The notes below the pieces were generated by a model. The model was given only the letters and a program-made list of their open reading frames with translations, searched no databases and was not told the origin of the DNA. A DNA stretch of 33,577 nt from Pseudomonadota bacterium (GTDB taxonomy: Bacteria; Pseudomonadota; Alphaproteobacteria; Rhizobiales; Rhizobiaceae), in NCBI GenBank assembly GCA_023419535.1, contig JAEZXX010000058.1, forward strand, positions 1 to 33,577, in the 5' to 3' direction. The translations under genes and the position numbers were made by a program. Positions 33,309-33,577 of this stretch are shown here, one piece after another (the stretch's first letter is position 1; each line of letters opens with the position of its first letter).

Positions 33309-33577
33309 GGAATTCTCTTTCGTGCTCGGCCGCGCCCATATGGCGGCGGCCCGTTCATCTCGAAACGCGCACGGGCAAGACGGCGGGAGGCTTCAGGCGG
33401 GTCGGCACGATCGGTGCAGCATCCACGCAGGATGCGGCGTCGCGCCGGGAAGCGTCCGGCGATCCTGCCCCGTGAGCGTTCGGCTCGTCCGGCCCCGCCC
33501 GCTGTTCAGATGCGGACGACGTGGCCGGGGGCAGTCGGGCCGCGCCCGGGAAAGGGCACGGCCAGCATGGTCGAAGG
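33309..33577. other. Upstream region of pnp to the window edge
   Basis: It holds the pnp promoter/leader and an imperfect GC-rich region. A hairpin GCATCC-ACGCA-GGATGC lies at 33419-33435 and could be a leader structure or a terminator of an upstream gene. An open minus-strand frame of 24 codons reaches the right edge and stops at 33506; it may be the tail of a gene outside the window, but it is too short to identify. Confidence 0.3.

Noticed and set aside
33506..33577. Minus-strand open frame reaching the right edge
   Set aside because: Only 24 codons are visible and I recognise nothing; it could be the end of a neighbouring gene but cannot be supported.

Overview
The window is GC-rich chromosomal DNA with housekeeping genes in an arrangement typical of Alphaproteobacteria, most likely order Hyphomicrobiales (Rhizobiales). 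The evidence is the combination of an Irr-type Fur regulator beside fabA-fabB-fabI, the ubiE-ubiB-coaBC-dut cluster divergent from mutM, rpsT upstream of dnaA, dnaN-recF-moeB, and an ohrR/ohr pair. I cannot place it to genus. No tRNA, rRNA, CRISPR array, insertion sequence or prophage gene was recognised.

Left part (1-9.3 kb): gyrB runs off the left edge on the minus strand. Next come an orphan cytochrome P450, a small coiled-coil/membrane protein, an MscS-type channel, cysK, and a membrane GGDEF protein with an intact I-site. A minus-strand cluster then reads (in transcription order, starting at 11.7 kb) ubiE, ubiB, vapB, vapC, coaBC, dut. The genes abut or overlap, except for a 70-bp gap before vapB that holds a perfect 19-bp palindrome.

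Middle (11.8-20.5 kb): mutM, rpsT (clear sigma-70-like promoter and terminator), a 570-bp gene-free stretch, then a rhodanese gene that overlaps dnaA by ATGA. A second vapBC pair sits between dnaA and dnaN, followed by recF, a MoeB/ThiF-type adenylyltransferase and an exported double-SH3 protein. A 20-bp-stem bidirectional terminator closes the region.

Right part (20.5-33.6 kb): irr and a small exported protein lie divergent from the fabA-fabB-fabI operon. They are followed by a Tas-like aldo/keto reductase, a DUF5996-GNAT fusion, a glutaredoxin-MauE-type membrane fusion, the ohrR/ohr peroxide-defence pair with its operator, a small acidic protein, a Tat-exported class A beta-lactamase, a YcaQ/AlkX-type DNA glycosylase and pnp.

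Most of the window is ordinary core genome. The most unusual points are: two vapBC modules with related toxins but unrelated antitoxins, both set inside essential gene clusters; the translational overlaps that tie a toxin to coaBC-dut and a rhodanese to dnaA; and the DUF5996-GNAT fusion. I did not find a clearly new multi-gene system.
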